From Macrolepiota albuminosa (taxonomy: Eukaryota; Basidiomycota; Agaricomycetes; Agaricales; Agaricaceae), in contig JAMWFC010000082.1 in the NCBI GenBank assembly GCA_027475525.1, positions 3,040,115 to 3,104,114 on the forward strand: DNA of 64,000 nt. Reading direction: 5' to 3'. The first letter of the stretch is position 1. Every line of letters begins with the position of its first letter. The notes under the pieces were generated by a model that had not been told where the DNA came from, searched no databases, and saw only the letters and a list, made by a program, of their open reading frames with translations. This document shows, one piece after another, positions 22,247 to 34,787 of the stretch. The position numbers and the translations under genes were made by a program.

Positions 22247-24024
22247 ATGACTGGCTCTCTTGATCTGGATCCTCCGTTCCCAGCTGCAGATGCAGGTGAC
22301 TTACCTGTGCTTCAAGCTGTGAAGACGCAATCTGCGTCAGCATACCAACCTCCGCCAAAGCGGGACAAAAAGATTCCTCGCGATGTTAGCGCGAGCTTTG
22401 GAATGCCTGGTGGGCTATCTGTATCACAGATGATGTCCATTGTACGACCTGGTGGTAAACCAGGAGAGAGATCCGCGGTCTCAGGAGTGTCGCTGCCAGC
22501 GAGCCAAATGCCTTCATTGATGTATCCGGTATTGCCCAAGAGCTCGTCAGCTCATTCGGAGGGTCAACCGGATATTACCCAGTACTCGGAAATGGTACAA
22601 GGCAGCGCGTTTGCGCATAGTACCCCCTTCCAGACTGCACCTACTGAACGGCTGTTGCAATATGTGGCCAATGCGGCTACTGAACTGGGACCGTCGTCAT
22701 TGATGACACAAGGACAGGCGCAAGGGCCAGCAATAGTGGTCAGTAGGGAAGACAACAATGTCGTAAGGTTGGAAAAGGCATCAACAGCGCCTGGAATTCC
22801 AGAGTTGCACAGACGGGCTGGCAAACAGCCGCAAGTGAGGCATGACGGCCTCAGGAGAGTTATGGACTTAGAGTCCGAGCTGGAATCCTCAGATGATGAG
22901 GAAAGCAAAAGGTCGCATTCGACCTTGTCTATCCAGTTACAGCTAGTATTGGACCGATATCCAGCAGTCGCAAAGGAATCGACGTGAAAGCATCTTCAGC
23001 TTTATGTAGTGAAGCACTTACAGTTGCTGGCTGCTAGGAGCCACGATGTACCCCGTGCAGATTCGAATGAATATATCGAATTGTTTGTGCACATCTTCGA
23101 ACTCGAAGTAGTGGAATACCTTAAGCGCAAAGCGGCGCAAGGGTCAGCATTCTCAACAGCTACTCCAGCCGACTCAGTAGAATGTGAGATGAGTGTGCGC
23201 AGACGAGCACCATTAATCGCGGACGCGATGGAATTGCTCAATGCACCTCGTCAGGCTAATGAGTCTCAGCAAGACTACGTTCGGCGTCAGAACGCCGCAA
23301 ACCGTCAACGCACTGTTAGTGGAGTGCCTCAGCAGGCATTGTCTGAGGTGGAGACTGTAACAACGACTCCGGCAGAGCCAGAGGCACTACTTGCAGTGCA
23401 GGAGGTTAAGACACCTCGTAAGCAAGTTACAATCAAGGAGGAGGTGGACGAAGTCCACATTCTTGAGGAGCAAACACGACCACGATGCGTAGTGCGACGC
23501 GTCCACCTAGTGGACAACTGGAATGAACGTGTCAATTACCAGAGAATATGCAACCAGGACTTGTGCGATTATGGTGAGTCGTTAATTGACGACCAAGGGG
23601 TAGTCTTTGAAGGGTGTGAGGGTGTAACGCCTGTTGATGATATGCAGCGACAATTCGCGGCTCAGACAGCTGAACCAGACAGAGGTTTGGGTGGTAGTGA
23701 TGATAGTAGTGGTCACTACGAATGGAGGGAGCCAAGTCATCGCAATAACGACGGTGGAGGTCGTGATCGCAAAAATAACGATTGAGACAATAATAATTGT
23801 CGTAATAGTGGCAGGCAGGCTGGTGGAGCACCAGCGGAGCCACAAGTAGAGCAACAGGCCACCCCACGGCCAGAACAAATGGCCAATGAACACCTGTTTC
23901 GCAGTCCTCGGGCATTTTTGATGCCCGCACCTCATGAATTGCGTGAAACTACGCCGGGAATGAATGAAGCGGTCAGGATCCATATGGATCATATGCATGA
24001 CCGCCTCACTCGTCTGGTGGATGC
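22247..24024 (+). pseudogene. Gag-like ORF1 of F (capsid core deleted)
   Basis: Start MTGSLDLDPPFP; Ser/Pro-rich for 180 residues, then an acidic segment, a TGA at 22,985, and in the same frame the conserved block SNEYIELFVHIFELEVVEYL. Another TGA at 23,783 follows, then MDHMHDRLTRLVD. At that point A1 continues with some 200 residues of capsid (LEDWVMDVCTHLAM... to ...YAIQYEQSLKTANHYE), whereas F jumps to the region before the zinc knuckle in another frame. This copy cannot make a normal capsid. The function of the N-terminal part is unknown. Confidence 0.65.
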
Positions 24025-27000
24025 ATGACGGGCAAACCCGCTGGGGTTCCAGGAGCGGCCCAGAGAAGGCCTGCAGGAGATCCCTCAGCATGCTACAATT
24101 GTGGCAGGAGCGGACATTTCGCTAAGGAATGCCCTGCCCCTCCCAAGGCACACATCCGAGCGGCCCATATGGCTGCGGCACTGAGTGATGTCGTCAGTGA
24201 CGACAAAGACGATGAGGTCGTCGACGACACGGAGGAGGAGCCGCAAGTAGAGGCTGACGGGTTGGAAGTGGATGATGCCGAGAGCGTCCAGATTGATGGC
24301 GACGAATACGTCGCAGTGGATGTGTATGACAGCGACTATTATGCTCGTGAAGACGAGGAAGAACACCTGTTTGCACTGACTGAGTGCCGTGGAGATCAGC
24401 GCATCCGAATGAGACGCGTAACTCTGCAGAAGGCAACTAATAAGTTGCACAGGCCACGCTATACTTCCGAGGAGAAGGAGTGCCTGGTCACATATGTGGA
24501 TGTCAATGGACATCCGGCATGGACGTTGTGGGACTCCGGGAGTACCACTACGGGCATTACGCCCCAGTTTGCTCATGTCAACGCGATTCGTGTTCATGAA
24601 CTGGAGGAGCCGCTGATGCTCCAGCTGGGGACTGTAGGGAGTCGTGCCATGGTGCAGTTCGGTGTGGAAGTGAGAATAAAGACATCAGGGACGTCGACAA
24701 AAGAATATGTAGATATAGCAAATTTTGATCGCTACGACATGATTATCGGTACGCCATTCATGCGTAAGAACAAGGTGTCGCTGGATTTTGTGAACGACAT
24801 GGTCATTGTGAATGGTACGCCTTTGAAGGCAGAGAAAGTGGTGTTGAACAATACAGATGGTCGTTTGAGGTGCTATCACGCAACTGAAAAGCGGCGTGAT
24901 GAACGCAACTGACTAGATGGTCGCAGGAGAGCGACTGTACAGGAGGTGGAGGATGAACAGGCCCCACCAAAAAGCCTGCCGGCAGACTCGCCGGCTATAC
25001 TGATGTCTGAGGAAGAGTTTCAAGGAACTCTGAAGAAGGGGAAGCACCCGGATGTGATTGGGTGTACCAATGGAAAGCCTAAACAGGCTGTACAGTGCAA
25101 GAATGAGCGTGGTAGACGCGTGGTGGAGTCGCTGGAATGCCAGCTGACTAGCTCTCGAGTGAAGGTTGAGGATCTCGTCAAGGACGAGGTATACAGTACG
25201 ATGGGAACTGTGGGTAGCATTAGGTCGCTAATGGATCAACCAGTGCCTCGGCCAGAAGTGCAATGGGCATATAACCCACGAATGCCATGGGAGTGGAATG
25301 AGTTGGTAGCGTCAATGGTGATGCAGGCTATGGGAAGGGTGCAGGCAACCCAGATGGGAGAAGTGTACCGTCATGCATGAGAGGATGAGATTTCCGAAAC
25401 ATCGGATATTGTATTTGACGGACTCTCGCTGAAAGCGAGAAGCGTGCAGTCATCGGCGAATACAACAAGGAAACAACCGGTTGTAAGGTTGAATCCGGGA
25501 GATCTCACAGAGGAGCACGTACGTGCCTTACGGGAGCGATTTGAACCAAAGGTTCAACCGCGTATAGCATGCGTAGCCAAAGGAAAAGGTAAGGCTGTGA
25601 GCCTTACAGAGGAGGATATTCCTCAATTGCACCAGCAATGGCAACTGGAGTTTGCTGATATTGTCAATGGAACGAAGGAAGAGCTTCCTCCGTGGCGGGA
25701 GGTTAATCATGAGATCAACCTCATTGACGATAACAAGCAGTACAAATATCATTTGCCTCGCTGCCCGCGAGCACTACAGGATCAACTTCGTGAAAAGACG
25801 AATAGATACATAAATGCAAAGTGGTGAGAACCACAACCAGCGGTGCAAGCTGCACCATTACTGTGTATTCCCAAGAAGGATGGAACGTTAAGGACTACAT
25901 TGGACGCACGACAGCGCAATGATAATACAGTCAAAGATGTGACACCTCTTCCAGATCAGGAAGTAATACGAGAAGATGTTGCGACAGCAAAATATAGGTC
26001 GAAAATCGACCTCACAGACGCGTACGAACAGGTTTGCATACGCAAAGAGGATATACCGAAGACGCTGTTCTCGTCCCTGATGGGGACATTTGTGAGTAAC
26101 ATCATGCAGATTGGTGATTGTAATGCACCAGCAACATTTCAGAGGTTAATGACCTCAATCTTCCGAGATGTAATCGGGAAGTTTATGCACGTCTATTTAG
26201 ACGATATATTCATATTTTCGGACTCCATTGAGGAGCATGAGCAGCACCTACGAGTCGTATTTGAATGGCTACGGAAGGCCAGTCTCTATCTCAAATGGAA
26301 GAAGTGCGAGTTGTACGCAATGAGTATAGATTGTCTCGCCCACATCATTGACGAGAAGGGCATTCATCCAGATACAGATAAGCTCGACCAAATCCGAGAG
26401 TGGCATACTCCACGCACATATAATGATATCCAACGATTTGTCGGACTGGTGAACTATATTGGCAACTTCTTGCCAGACATCACTGCATACACTGGGCCAC
26501 TTATGGCCATGACCCAGAATGGGTCACCGTTTCATTGGAGACCACTGCATCAGCGGTGTTTTGAGATGATTAAGCGCATATGCGCGAAAACGCCAGTCAT
26601 CCGGCCAATTGACCCACGCATCGACGAGCCCATCTGGCTCATTTGCGATGCGTCGAAGACTGGGGTTGGGGCCATGTTTGGCCAGGGTAGAACGTGGCAG
26701 ACTTGCTGACCAGCGGGATTTATGTCCCGTAAATTCACTGCTGCTCAGCAGAATTATGCTGTGCACGAGTTAGAAACACTCGCAATCCTGGAAGCCCTCC
26801 TAAAGTGGGAGGATAAACTGATGGGATATAAGATCCACATTATTACGGATCACAAAGCACTAGAGTTCTTCAAGACTCAGGTGCACCTGTCCCCGCGACA
26901 ACGTCGCTGGATTGACTACATGTCGCGATACCAGTTTGACATCACCTATGTAAAAGGTGAATTGAACAAAGTCGCGGATTGCCTGTCTCGATATTTCGAG

Positions 27001-28815
27001 AGTGATACTCGAGATGACGTCCGTGACGCGCATGACTATGTCCAGGCGGACAAACGTATAGACCCAGAGGGCAAAGATTTGCCTCTGCATTGATTCCACA
27101 AAATCAGGGAACATAGGGTCGAGTTACGTGCCATGCGAGCGCAGGAAACACGTTGCAGTAAGCGACTGCATGAACAGCAAGAGACTCGCAATATTGAAGC
27201 CCAGGTGCTAGTGGATCATGAGGCTCCTAAGCCAAGTGAAGAGACGAGGCAAGGGGTGCCTACGGGAGGTACTGGTATAACGCTCCAGCAAGCGCTGGAG
27301 TCACAGGACCATATGCCTGCACCGGCTGACTTAGGCAATGCGCAATTCCGCACACGTATCCAGCAAGGATACAAGGATGATAATCTCTTCTTAGAGATTC
27401 TGAACAATATCCAAGCGCATCCACGCTCCAAGGTGGAGCAGCAGCTCGTCTACCTTACCAGACCCACGGGGTCCAAAGTCATCTGCATTCTCCGGGAGAG
27501 GTCATTGATTACGACTATCCTGGACCAGGCCCATAGAGTAGTGGGCCACTTCGGAACTCAAAAAATGCTGGACTATGTCCGACGCTGGTACTGGTGGCCG
27601 CAAATGGCCAAAGAGACGAGCCAATTCTGCTCGACATGCGAGCTATGTCAACAGTCAAAAGTATCGACTTTGAAGCCACTGGGAAAGCTTCATTCGCTAC
27701 CCATACCGGTCAAACCTTGGGATTCGATTGGGATGGACTTTATAGGTCCATTCCCCGAGTCGAAAGGCTTTAACTACCTGTGGGTAGTGATCTGCAGAAT
27801 GACCAGTATGGTCCATCTCATTCTGGTGAGAACCACCATGACAGCATCAGACTTGTTGTGGATCTATCTCAAGGAGATAGTACGCTTCCATGGACTGCCA
27901 AGTTCAATCATAAGTGATCAAGATGCTAAGTTCACTTTCAAATGGTGGAAGGAGTTGCACAAACTGCTGGGAGCAAAGTTGCTCATGTCAACGTTGTTTC
28001 ATCTGCAAATGGATGGTCAAACTGAACGTGCAAATAGAAATATCGTGCAAATCTTGCGAGCGTTTGTACGTCCTGATCAGAAGGACTGGGTGGATCGATG
28101 TCCCCTCGTGGAATTCATGATAAACGCGAGTATATCAGAAACTACCGGGTATTCACCCTTTGAACTCAACAATGGCTACATGCCATCCATGATTCGTGAA
28201 CTTTGTACGGACGAAGTTATTCATGTGGGAGTAAAGCAGTTTGCGCGCAACACGCTGAGGAATCTGGCAGATGCCCATGACGCGATTATAGAATTGCGTG
28301 TATGGCAGACCAAACATGCAAATAGTTGCAGACGTGATGAGCCAGACATCGAGAAAGGGAGCCTAGTGTACCTTTCGACAAAGAACTTGAACCTGCCAAA
28401 AGGCAGGGCGAGTAAGCTGTGTCCGAAATGGATTGGACTATATAAGGTCCTTGAGACGGAACCGAGCACATCTAACTATGTGCTGGAACTACCCCAGGTG
28501 CTGCAAGCGCACAGGATAGTGCCCAAGTTTCACGTGTTGCTATTGCAACCGTATAAGGCCAGTAGTGATGCGCTATTTCCTAATCGCGCAACTCCGGAGC
28601 CGTATGACTTTGGAACTGGCAATGACCAGGAGTGGTTCGTAGATGACCTCATAGGTCATCGGTGGATGAAGGGAAGCCTTGAATTTGAGGTGAGGTGGAG
28701 TCTAGGTGATACTACCTGGGAACCGCTAGTGAATTGCAAAGACCTTGCAGCAATGGACAGGTACCTAGAGTTGCAGGGCATGAAACGCCCTCAACAGCTA
28801 GCAAAATGCGCATAA
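24025..28815 (+). pseudogene. Gag-Pol of F: zinc knuckle, protease, RT, RNase H, integrase, chromodomain
   Basis: One reading frame of about 1,597 codons broken only by TGA at 24,910, 25,378, 25,825, 26,707 and 27,091. Domains in order: zinc knuckle CYNCGRSGHFAKEC (about 24,090); protease WDSGSTTTGITPQF (about 24,525) with IIGTPF; RT from about 25,840 with the catalytic box VYLDDIFIFSD (about 26,195); RNase H around ITDHKALEFF; integrase zinc domain HRVVGHFG then CSTCELC (about 27,530-27,650); integrase core with DSIGMDF, ISDQDAKF and QMDGQTERAN; and a C-terminal chromodomain (LIGHRWMKGSLEFEVRWS, TWEP). This is the chromovirus arrangement. Replacing each TGA by a sense codon would leave the frame otherwise open, as judged from the sequence. 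A1 has Trp at the third and Arg at the fourth and fifth of these TGA positions. Confidence 0.85.
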
Positions 28816-28972
28816 TGTGCGTGTGGTGGTGGAATGTGGACGAAGTCCACTTTGATCGCCGGTGAGAAGCCGGGTGGCATGTATTTGTGGTTGTTACACC
28901 ACTAGCGGAGTTGGGAGATTGTTCTTTTTTCTTTCTTTTTTCAAGTCCCAATACACGTAGTCTACGTGTCTA

Positions 28973-30735
28973 GTGAACATGGCCTATTGGGGGCCGCAAA
29001 AGAGTGATCAGAGCTGGCAAGGCTCTAGTGGAGGGGGGAGACCCCCGAATATACAAATGTCAACAACTCAGTACCAGAGGCAGCCGCCATATCCGGCGGC
29101 AAGCCAGTTTCAGTCGGTGGTGGCTTATCCAGGCTGTGATGAACCGCTTCCGTACCAGACACCCCTCCACTCACAAGAGATGGAGGTCGATGACGAAGGG
29201 CGCTATGGGCACCCAGAGGACAGCACACGCCATGAGCGCTACTATCAGGAACTGTCGTCATGTCCAACTGCGTCGTATCCGACATATGCAGGTGTGGTGA
29301 CGGGGCCACCGTCAGTGCCATGGGTGCACCAGCCTGTGGAAGAGTCATATGGAGAGCCTGCGCTACAAGCGCAGATTGTAGCTGGGTCAGACGTGCTGTT
29401 GGGCAGACTGGAAGCAGCGGGACAGCCAGTCCCTGCAACTGCGTCCTTCCTGCAGGACAGTTTGGCCGTGATGGTGATGGAGGGGCTGCTCGACCAGATC
29501 GAGCTGATGAAGAGGCAGCATGTCACAGCGCTGGAGCAGATCAAACGCGCGTCTAAGCACAAAATCTCCACGAGTGAGGAATCAACTGCTGAGGTCAAGA
29601 GGGCTAGATATCAGCCCAGTCGACCGGTCGACCCTCCACGGGCAAGGATGCCGTCGGAAGCGCAATTTGCACGCCATGAGCAGCCTGCTCAGCCCATGGC
29701 TTCGTCATCACGGTTACCCGAGTCGGGCCTGCAGGCCTCTTCAGAGTCGCTGGCTGCCGTCAGTGAACCCTTGGCAGGTCTGTCCCTGGGTCAGCGGGAA
29801 GCCGCATCATCCCGGGCCCCACCTAGGGGGCCCAAAACCGTTGCTGTGGCGCCAAGAGTGCCCGTTATTGTCACTCCTTGCGCTGGGCCTGGAGGGAATA
29901 CTCTGGCGCAAAATGCGCCTGCCCCTCCAGTGGCTCAGCCACAACCAGAATCGTCCGCCCTGACCAAGTCGGGGCCGTCTCGTCAGCGCCGTGGCCGCAA
30001 GCCGCCTCTCAATGCCTCCAAATTGGAGGTTATACTCTTTCCTGCTGGCATTCCCGCACGAGCGGGAGAAGTCCAGATGTTATTTATGCTGCCGGTGTTT
30101 GTACGGTTATACTCTTTCCTGCTGGCATTCCCGCACGAGCGGGAGAAGTCCAGATGTTATTTATGCTGCCGGTGTTTGTACTGCCCCACCAGAGAAGTAT
30201 CCATGGTCGTATTGACCCCAGACCCCCGTACGCTGGAGCAATATGATGGTCTGGTGGCGACCTCAAGAGGGAAGACCAGGCCTGAAAAAGGCAAAAAACC
30301 AGTACCATCCCTGTCCGACGAGAGCGACTATGGAGAGTCTCAAGAGGGAAGACCAGGCCTGAAAAAGGCAAAAAACCAGTACCATCCCTGTCCGACGAGA
30401 GCGACTATGGAGAGTCAGCTCAGAGCAGGAGGAGGATGGGGAGGAGGGGGAATCGGCTGCGGACCGATTCCAACGAGTATCGCACAATAAGCGCATTGCA
30501 AAGAAGAAGGCGATTCGCGCCAAGGAGCTAAAGGCCCAGAAGTATAGGGCCGAGGATGAATTCTCAGGGAGGATTCCCGATGGCTTGGGGGTGAAGGTGT
30601 GGGGTCTGCTCGATATTGAGCGAATGAACTCGTGCTTTAGAGGAGCACTCAGCCCGATGGCTTGGGGGTGAAGGTGTGGGGTCCGCTCGATATTGAGCGA
30701 ATGAACTCGTGCTTTAGAGGAGCACTCAGCCATTG
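28973..30735 (+). CDS. ORF3 of F: extra gene downstream of pol, unknown function
   Basis: Opens at MNMAYWGPQKSDQSWQGSS and stays open for about 340 codons before the first 77-base duplication. The N-terminal 120 residues are Gly/Gln/Pro/Tyr-rich. A helical block, SFLQDSLAVMVMEGLLDQIELM, at about residues 159-180, is followed by a basic segment and a Ser/Pro/Ala-rich linker. After removing the three 77-base duplications as a reader would, the frame appears to continue into a basic segment (HNKRIAKKKAIRAKEL, near 30,480-30,530) and ends in a truncated region. The nominal stop near 30,490 is a product of the duplications. It is separated from the Pol stop by 157 bases. No signal peptide or clear membrane segment, so it does not look like an envelope gene. 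Homologues: G 16,860-17,690, A1 53,596-56,830, A2 33,286-39,540. Confidence 0.65.
30028..30181. repeat. 77-base tandem duplication in F ORF3
   Basis: Exact copies 30,028-30,104 and 30,105-30,181; shifts the ORF3 frame. Confidence 0.95.
30262..30415. repeat. 77-base tandem duplication in F ORF3
   Basis: Exact copies 30,262-30,338 and 30,339-30,415. Confidence 0.95.
30576..30729. repeat. 77-base tandem duplication in F ORF3
   Basis: Copies 30,576-30,652 and 30,653-30,729 differ at one C/T position. Confidence 0.9.
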
Positions 30736-30780
30736 CACCTATTATTCATATGCCACAAATACGGTGCTGATGGACTCTCA

Positions 30781-32640
30781 AGGTGCTCTCATACCATGAT
30801 GGAGAAGGCTTTATTTGCAAGCTAGTCAAGCCCTAAAAAGTTGCATGCTGGAGCTGTGGCCAAGGCCACCAGTCCAAATTTGAATGACAAATTTGCACCA
30901 AAAAAACTTGTTGACTTGTCTGACAATGACAATGATGACTTGCTTATTGTGTCAGTGTGGATTGTTTTTTCTATGTTATTAGCTTGTGCTCATTTTGTTT
31001 TTTTTTTGTTTTGGTATAGGATTTTTAAGCAGCCTGTACCTAGGCTGCTTGTTAAGAAGCTGCCTCCTGTTGAGGCAGTAGGCAACAATAACTTTGACAA
31101 TTGAGATGTTGCGGATGATAATGGCAACATACAATTGGACTTTATTGTCAATGATTCTGCTCCCAATTGTGAACTGTCAGAAGATGGCGAGTTGCCCATG
31201 CCTTCCATCCCTATTTTGTCTGCTTTGACTGCTCTGCTTTTGATTGTCTGCTTAGATGCTGTTGAACTGTATATTGATTTTGCCCCTTTATCTCTGTATC
31301 TCATCTATTGATGTCTTGCTGCAGCATTGATCCTTGTATTGATCCTGCAGAAGAGCTTGCAGTGGAGGCAGTCATGCAGCCTTCTATTCAAGAAAATTTT
31401 ATGGTGTCAACTTATCAAGGACTGCTGTTTCTTAAGTACATACTGATATCTACTATTTTGCTTGCATTTATTCAAATTGTTGTCAGGAAACAACTCAAAA
31501 TCTAGCCTTTTGAATATGATAAAATTAACAGTGGTGGTAAAATCTGTTATGCATGCATTGGTGTTGTTGCTGAGCATATGAATGAAGACAATTGGACATG
31601 TGTTTTGCTTCTTGTTTTGTATTTTTTCTGTTCTTATAGATGACTTTTTTAATAGTTCGTTGTTCTCTTTCCTTTTATTTAATTGTCACACCTTTTGCGT
31701 TAACTTGGCTAAGACTGACCCTGCCCAGCTAAACACCCCAAGCAGCAATTAGCTCTTCAGAATTTGACAGGCCCCTTCTGTATCTGTATTACCTCTGGAT
31801 TGGTAACTGCCTTGCATCTATTTAATAGTTCTGTTCTTGTTGGAAGTCCATCTGACAAGTATGGTCAGTATTGCATAGAGATTGTTGAATATGATCAGAA
31901 GTCTCTTTGGCAGTTTGCTGTTTTAAATTGTGTTTTCAACCTCCTAGACAATATTTAAGGTACTCTTTCTAGTAATGGTGTGGCATTTGTTACTTGAGGT
32001 GAGGGTAAAACCCCTACATACAATGTTAGTGAGTTGTGTTTTATTGTTTTGTTGATTCTGCATTTGATGTGACTTCAGACAGTGGATATGTGACCTCCAA
32101 GTCCAAGAGGCCCTCCAAAATAAAGAGTAACTCAATGTTACTAAGATGGATGCTCTTGTGTTCAAATCAGCTGGGGTTGCTAATCTGTATAAGCCAGTTG
32201 TTGAGTTCAATTAAAAAGGTTCCTATTATGCTCATTTCCATATGGTGTTCTAACATTTTCTCAGTTCCTGTATATGATGGCAGGGTAGAAACTGGTCAAC
32301 TGTTTTATTTTATGCCCAGTGACTTTGATTCTCTTCCTTCTTGGTGTCTATACAAAAACAACAATGTTGAGGTTCTAGAAAGTTCTGTTGTCAGTGTTGG
32401 TTTTAGTGCCAATTGTTATGAGTCCAGTGGTCTCAAGTATGTTGTTAGTGTTAGTTGTGTTTAAAAATGTTCTCACATTTTTCAGGTATCTCATTTTGAA
32501 CTTGCTGTTTGTTATTGTATTGCATGACCATACTTATGTAATGCATCTTGTTGAACCTGCTCCTGCTCCTGTGGTGGATTGTGCCAGTGCCACTAAGGAA
32601 AAGGCCAAGTCCAAGGGGCATAAGTAGTTCCTGCTTTTAC
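30781..32640 (+). pseudogene. Unidentified decayed gene-like region, probably with introns
   Basis: A series of coding-like pieces in the plus direction: FAPKKLVDLSDNDNDDLL (from 30,841); a possible intron with a T-rich tract ending in gtatag before FKQPVPRLLVKKLPPVEAV (31,020-31,100); an acidic piece; IDPAEELAVEAVMQPSIQEN (31,330); PFEYDKINSGGKICYACIGV (31,505); SVLVGSPSDKYGQYCIEIVEYDQKS in an open frame at 31,764-31,958; VPVYDGR then FYFMPSDFDSLPSW (32,260-32,350). I recognise no family. The pieces sit between T-rich introns and several are interrupted. CpG is scarce, so it has decayed like the retroelements. It may be a captured host-gene fragment or an unknown repeated gene. The left border with F is approximate. 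Confidence 0.35.
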
Positions 32641-33016
32641 TGTTTTTTTTTGTCTTTGTTGGTCAACTGCCACAAAAAAAATAGTATTTAGTGACTTTTC
32701 ACATGGAGGCACAGTGCAGATGGGCATATTTTGATGTGTGACCTTAGTTGTGACCTTAGCCATCTAGCCATTGGACATTTACTTGTTACTATTAGCAGTC
32801 ATTTTCTGGGTAGTATGCCATTCTGTATAAGTATGATAGCATCATTCAGTATTATAGATCAAGCATTGCTCAGCATTTGACAGAACACATAGGTATTGAG
32901 AGCATGTGTGTTGAATTATTGTAGGCTTCCTGTCAACCATATATGAAAGATATTGCACCAAATTAGATACATGCATATCTTGTGAACAATGCATATCTAA
33001 AAACAATGAGCAATAA
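32641..33016. other. A+T-rich sequence flanking A2 on the left
   Basis: No gene seen. Ends with aataa, the left copy of the A2 target duplication. Confidence 0.5.
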
Positions 33017-33240
33017 TATAACAGAGTTATGAATGTTGTGAGAGCTTAAGTCACACAGAACAGAATCAGACCAGACCGGTCTATTGACTATGTAGTGTAT
33101 AACAAAAAATAAGCTGCTTAATAAGCAGCAGGTAGCTATATATTTATAATTATATAACTAATATTATATTATAATAAACATAATATAATAATCAACTACT
33201 AAACTAAGTAAAAGCTATGTGGATAGTGGCCTACATTACA
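33017..33240 (-). mobile_element. 3' LTR of A2
   Basis: 224 bases; right end CCTACATTACA, left end TATAACAG, where the other copies have TGTAA, so the terminus has suffered a transition. Aligns with the 234-base A LTRs. Confidence 0.85.
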
Positions 33241-33285
33241 CACCCCCCAATCAGACCAAACTACGATCTTAAAACACCACAATGG

Positions 33286-34766
33286 TCAGGCTGTTGGTAA
33301 GTCAGGAACGGGGGAAATTGGAGAGTTCCCGGGCTCCCAGAATGGATTGGCAGTTGCATTGTCCATATTGTAGTTGAGGAGTTCATCCTTAGATGCAGGC
33401 TCATGAGAGGTGCCCAATGGCCCTGCCAGAAGTAGAGAATCACCATAGTCCCATAGCAGGAACAGCGTAATGGTGGGATCAAAAATTGGCCCTGGAGTAG
33501 GTGGTTGGGGATCAGGTAGATCCCCATCGTCAGATGAGTACTGGCATGTCCAGATTTCTCGGGCATGAATGTCTTGCCCAATAAGAAGATACATCCTCTT
33601 GGTGAACGCTTTGTCAAACGCACAATGACTCTCCTGCTGCTGGAGCATCAGGCGTTGACGATCACCAATGGTGGCTTCATGCCACCCATTTCACTGAGCA
33701 AGGGACTGAGATGTCCCATAGTGATTGAGGCATTGCAGCCTCTCATCATCAATGGTGGCCACCTTGTTGTAGAGCCGGTTGTCACCAAAGAAGATGTGGG
33801 CCAAGTAGGTGACCCCATAGGTATATGCATGGTCAGCCCAGCTGACTGGGATTTGATTGTGAAAAAGGACACGTAACATATCCGAAGTAGTGAAGATGGA
33901 AGCTGATGCTTCTGAAATGTCCACAGCCCAAGCCTTGAAGTTTGGGTCCTTGGTGAAAAGAGGCACAAAGGATTGCTCCATAGCTGCCTCATGTCATAAG
34001 CCAGATGCTTGTGCACTGTGGACTTGGATGGGCAACTTGTGCAAATAGTGTGTACTAGCACAAACCCAAAGAGGCTGTGCCAATGAATGCACATGGCACG
34101 GTCCATAGCCAGACCGGTCCACATGTTGAGCATTCCAGGACACCCATAAAGAAGGGCATATGAGCACAGGTAGTCCAAAGCAAAGAGTTGCTTTAGATCA
34201 GAGGGAGTCAGGCTGATGAAGGCCAGCCTCCCACTTTCCTTGCAGTGGTAGATCTGCAGGACTTTCTCCCACTCCTTCAAACTTGCAAAAGGTACCACAA
34301 TGGTCTTGTACAGGACCTCATTGAGTAATTGACATATTACTCTGTCTTGAGCTGTAAGGTAACAATTTATAGTCACCTGTTTGAATTTGTTGAGCAGGAG
34401 GTAGCCCAACTGATGCTGACAAATCAGTGTAAACTGGTTGTTCATTAGTGTGTGAAGCTTGCAGAGCTCTCGAGGACTGCAGGGGAACCTGCAAGGTGCA
34501 ACTTGGTACACCTTCCTGTTATAGGGCATATGCATGGCATTGCCCTCTTTGTTGGCCTTGAAGGCCCTAGCTACATGGGCTTCTTGCCTGACGAAGATAG
34601 TGTTGGTCACTGGTGACCAGTAAAATTGGGGAGACAATCCTGACCTGAAGAATGAGTTCTGGCACTCAATAGTGTGATCACAATAGATCACAACACTGAG
34701 CACATCAGAAATGCACCCAGTCTCATCTTTGAGAAGGGCAGCTCCTTGTTTGGTGCTATTTTGCAC
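33286..34766 (-). pseudogene. ORF3 C-terminal domain of A2
   Basis: Long open frames 34,766-33,648, 33,981-33,691 and 33,648-33,286 together cover the C-terminal domain of ORF3. They align with A1 55,483-56,830 (GCI.D.L.VVIY.DHTIE.QNSFF..GL, QVAP..FP.SPRE, PVSWADHAYTYGVTYLAH). Around 34,270-33,950 A2 has about 285 more bases than A1, reading LLYGCPGMLNMWTGLAMDRA and onwards, so this copy probably shows the full domain. The end is DLPTA then stop. Function unknown; no family recognised. Damage is moderate. Confidence 0.65.
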
Positions 34767-34787
34767 CCAACAGTCTATTTTGGCCCA

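Larger units (their letters stand above)
21963..30780 (+). mobile_element. Chromovirus F (Ty3/gypsy with ORF3), 3' LTR missing
   Basis: Order: 5' LTR, Gag, protease, RT, RNase H, integrase, chromodomain, ORF3. Similarity to A1 extends over all of Gag-Pol except a capsid deletion. No 3' LTR is found; the element fades out near 30,780 into CpG-poor sequence. Most damage is in-frame TGA codons plus three 77-base duplications, so it was active relatively recently compared with G. Confidence 0.8.

Noticed and set aside
24910..27093. In-frame TGA codons as selenocysteine or a changed genetic code
   Set aside because: Sister copies have CGA, CAA, TGG or other sense codons at most of these sites, and the host P450 reads with the standard code.
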